From assembly GCA_964622315.1 (NCBI GenBank), contig CAZUOY010000040.1, positions 1-16,040 of the forward strand: a stretch of 16,040 bases of DNA, read 5' to 3'. Position numbers and translations under genes: made by a program. The DNA is from JAYFNU01 sp964622315 (GTDB taxonomy: Bacteria; Bacillota; Clostridia; Oscillospirales; Ruminococcaceae). Shown here piece after piece: positions 15,306 through 16,040 of the stretch; positions within the stretch are counted from its first letter, which is position 1, and every line of letters begins with the position of its first letter. Below the pieces are notes generated by a model that made no database searches, had not been told where the DNA came from, and saw only the letters and a list, made by a program, of their open reading frames with translations.

Positions 15306-15965
15306 ATGAGGTCTTTTTTAGTCATCGGGCTCGGCAGATATGGAACGTATATTACCACTCATTTATGTAATCTCGGAAACGAGGTTATGGTAGTGGACAG
15401 AAACGAGGAGGCGCTTCGCCCGGTTCTTCAATATGCAAAAAACGCACAGGTTGCCGACTGTACCGAGGAGGGAGTGTTGGCGAATATAGGTATTAGAAAC
15501 TTCGACGTATGCTTTGTATGCATTGGCGCCGATTTTCAAAGTAGTCTTGAAATAACGAGCATGCTTCACGAGCTTGGTGCAAAAGAGGTGATTAGCAAGG
15601 CGAGCGATGATATACACGCAAAATTCCTTCTCAGAAACGGTGCAAATAGAGTAGTTTATCCCGAGCGTGATATGGCAATAAGAATGGCCGAACGCTATTC
15701 TGCCGAGAACGCGCTTGACTNNNNNNNNNNGGGCATTGGCGGCGACGTCGGAATGTACGAAATACCGGTTCAGAAGCACTGGGCGGGAAAAACCGTTCGC
15801 GAAATCTCGTTTAGGGCGAAATACGGCGTTAATATCATTGCCGTGAGGTCCAACGGAAGACTTGAGCTTATGAACGACGCTGATTATGAATTTAACGTGA
15901 AGGACAGCCTTCTTATCGTAGGACACCGCGGAGATTTGCAGAAGTTTCTTAGAAAAATCGATTAG
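15306..15965 (+). CDS. ktrA: KtrA/TrkA-type RCK-domain regulator of the potassium channel (contains 10 N)
   Basis: KtrA forms a cytoplasmic octameric ring that gates KtrB in response to nucleotides (ATP/ADP, NAD(H)) and, in Gram-positives, cyclic di-AMP through the RCK_C domain. The 219-residue product begins MRSFLVIGLGRYG with the GxGxxG dinucleotide motif (8-13), then VVDRNEEAL, DCTEEGVL and the RCK_N core. After the N run (15721-15730), AGKTVREISFRAKYGVNIIA marks RCK_C. I prefer ATG 15306 because homologues begin right before this strand. GTG 15300 would add two residues and is closer to AAGG (15291-15294), so it is possible. The N run keeps the frame, and LD followed by TNN fits the LDY expected here. 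The four hidden residues cannot be read. Confidence 0.93.
   Translation: MRSFLVIGLGRYGTYITTHLCNLGNEVMVVDRNEEALRPVLQYAKNAQVADCTEEGVLANIGIRNFDVCFVCIGADFQSSLEITSMLHELGAKEVISKASDDIHAKFLLRNGANRVVYPERDMAIRMAERYSAENALDXXXXGIGGDVGMYEIPVQKHWAGKTVREISFRAKYGVNIIAVRSNGRLELMNDADYEFNVKDSLLIVGHRGDLQKFLRKID
15721..15730. other. Run of 10 N (unresolved bases) inside ktrA
   Basis: Ten undetermined bases interrupt the coding sequence. The flanking frames agree across the gap, so the run hides about four codons and is a sequencing or assembly artefact rather than a biological break. Its true length could still differ from ten. Confidence 0.98.
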
Positions 15966-15975
15966 ATAAAAATGA

Positions 15976-16004
15976 TTGACACCAATTTGTGTTTGTGGTA
16001 ATAT
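15976..16004 (+). promoter_or_regulatory. Near-consensus sigma-A promoter for a gene beyond the window
   Basis: A perfect TTGACA (15976-15981) and TAATAT (15999-16004) are separated by exactly 17 nt, 10 nt after the ktrA stop. The predicted transcript would start near 16010-16012. It is the strongest-looking promoter in the window. No terminator is visible between ktrA and this promoter, so upstream transcripts may read through. Confidence 0.8.
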
Positions 16005-16009
16005 ATTTA

Positions 16010-16040
16010 AGCCGCGTGTAACAGGCTCTTAAAAGTTCGT
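16010..16040 (+). other. Start of an untranslated leader, cut by the window edge
   Basis: The last roughly 30 nt follow the predicted transcription start and contain no start codon with a ribosome-binding site. The sequence is too short to tell whether it is a plain 5' UTR or the beginning of a structured leader. Confidence 0.4.

Noticed and set aside
15962..16040. A search for a cyclic-di-AMP (ydaO-type) riboswitch near the potassium genes.
   Set aside because: The radC leader is only about 34 nt and the gaps before ktrB and ktrA are 6 and 16 nt, too short for a riboswitch. The leader after 15976 is cut by the window edge and follows ktrA.
1..16040. A search for a novel system such as a defence island, toxin-antitoxin pair, prophage remnant, CRISPR array or secretion cluster.
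   Set aside because: Every substantial coding stretch belongs to a known housekeeping or widespread family; intergenic gaps are under 120 nt and hold only promoters, terminators or RBSs. I see no direct-repeat arrays or integrase/transposase motifs.

Overview
This window is an ordinary, densely packed chromosomal stretch from a Gram-positive bacterium of the Bacillota, most likely class Clostridia (an uncultured Oscillospirales-like lineage is my guess). The grounds are: a PolC-type replicative polymerase, which is characteristic of Bacillota; the classic tsf / pyrH-frr-uppS-cdsA-dxr-rseP-ispG-polC gene order; a KtrAB-type potassium system; and purine-rich Shine-Dalgarno sites. Base composition looks moderate and is homogeneous by eye. 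Codon use favours AAG for Lys and CTT for Leu throughout, so I see no sign of a transferred island. I found no mobile element, CRISPR array, tRNA or rRNA, and no convincing undescribed system.

Region 1 (1-930): the 3' part of tsf (EF-Ts), entering from upstream and closed by a strong intrinsic terminator.

Region 2 (935-11463): one long co-directional operon with its own promoter just upstream of pyrH. It runs pyrH (UMP kinase), frr (ribosome recycling factor), uppS (undecaprenyl diphosphate synthase), cdsA (CDP-diacylglycerol synthase), dxr (DXP reductoisomerase), rseP (site-2 metalloprotease), ispG (HMBPP synthase) and polC (1424-residue replicase). dxr and ispG make isoprenoid precursors, uppS turns their products into the cell-wall carrier lipid, cdsA feeds phospholipid synthesis, and polC replicates the chromosome. 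Gene spacing is 2-12 nt, except for an uppS-cdsA gap that carries a perfect hairpin. The operon ends in a palindromic terminator flanked by A and T tracts that also serves the convergent next gene.

Region 3 (11465-12412, minus strand): an RluA-family pseudouridine synthase. It is divergent from radC, and the two predicted promoters occupy the same roughly 50 bp of DNA.

Region 4 (12427-15965): radC, a membrane-anchored DUF218/YdcF-like protein, ktrB/trkH and ktrA/trkA, tightly spaced (the first pair overlaps by 4 nt) and probably one transcript. ktrA contains a run of 10 N, an assembly artefact that appears to preserve the reading frame.

Region 5 (15966-16040): a near-consensus housekeeping promoter pointing out of the window, towards a gene that cannot be identified here.
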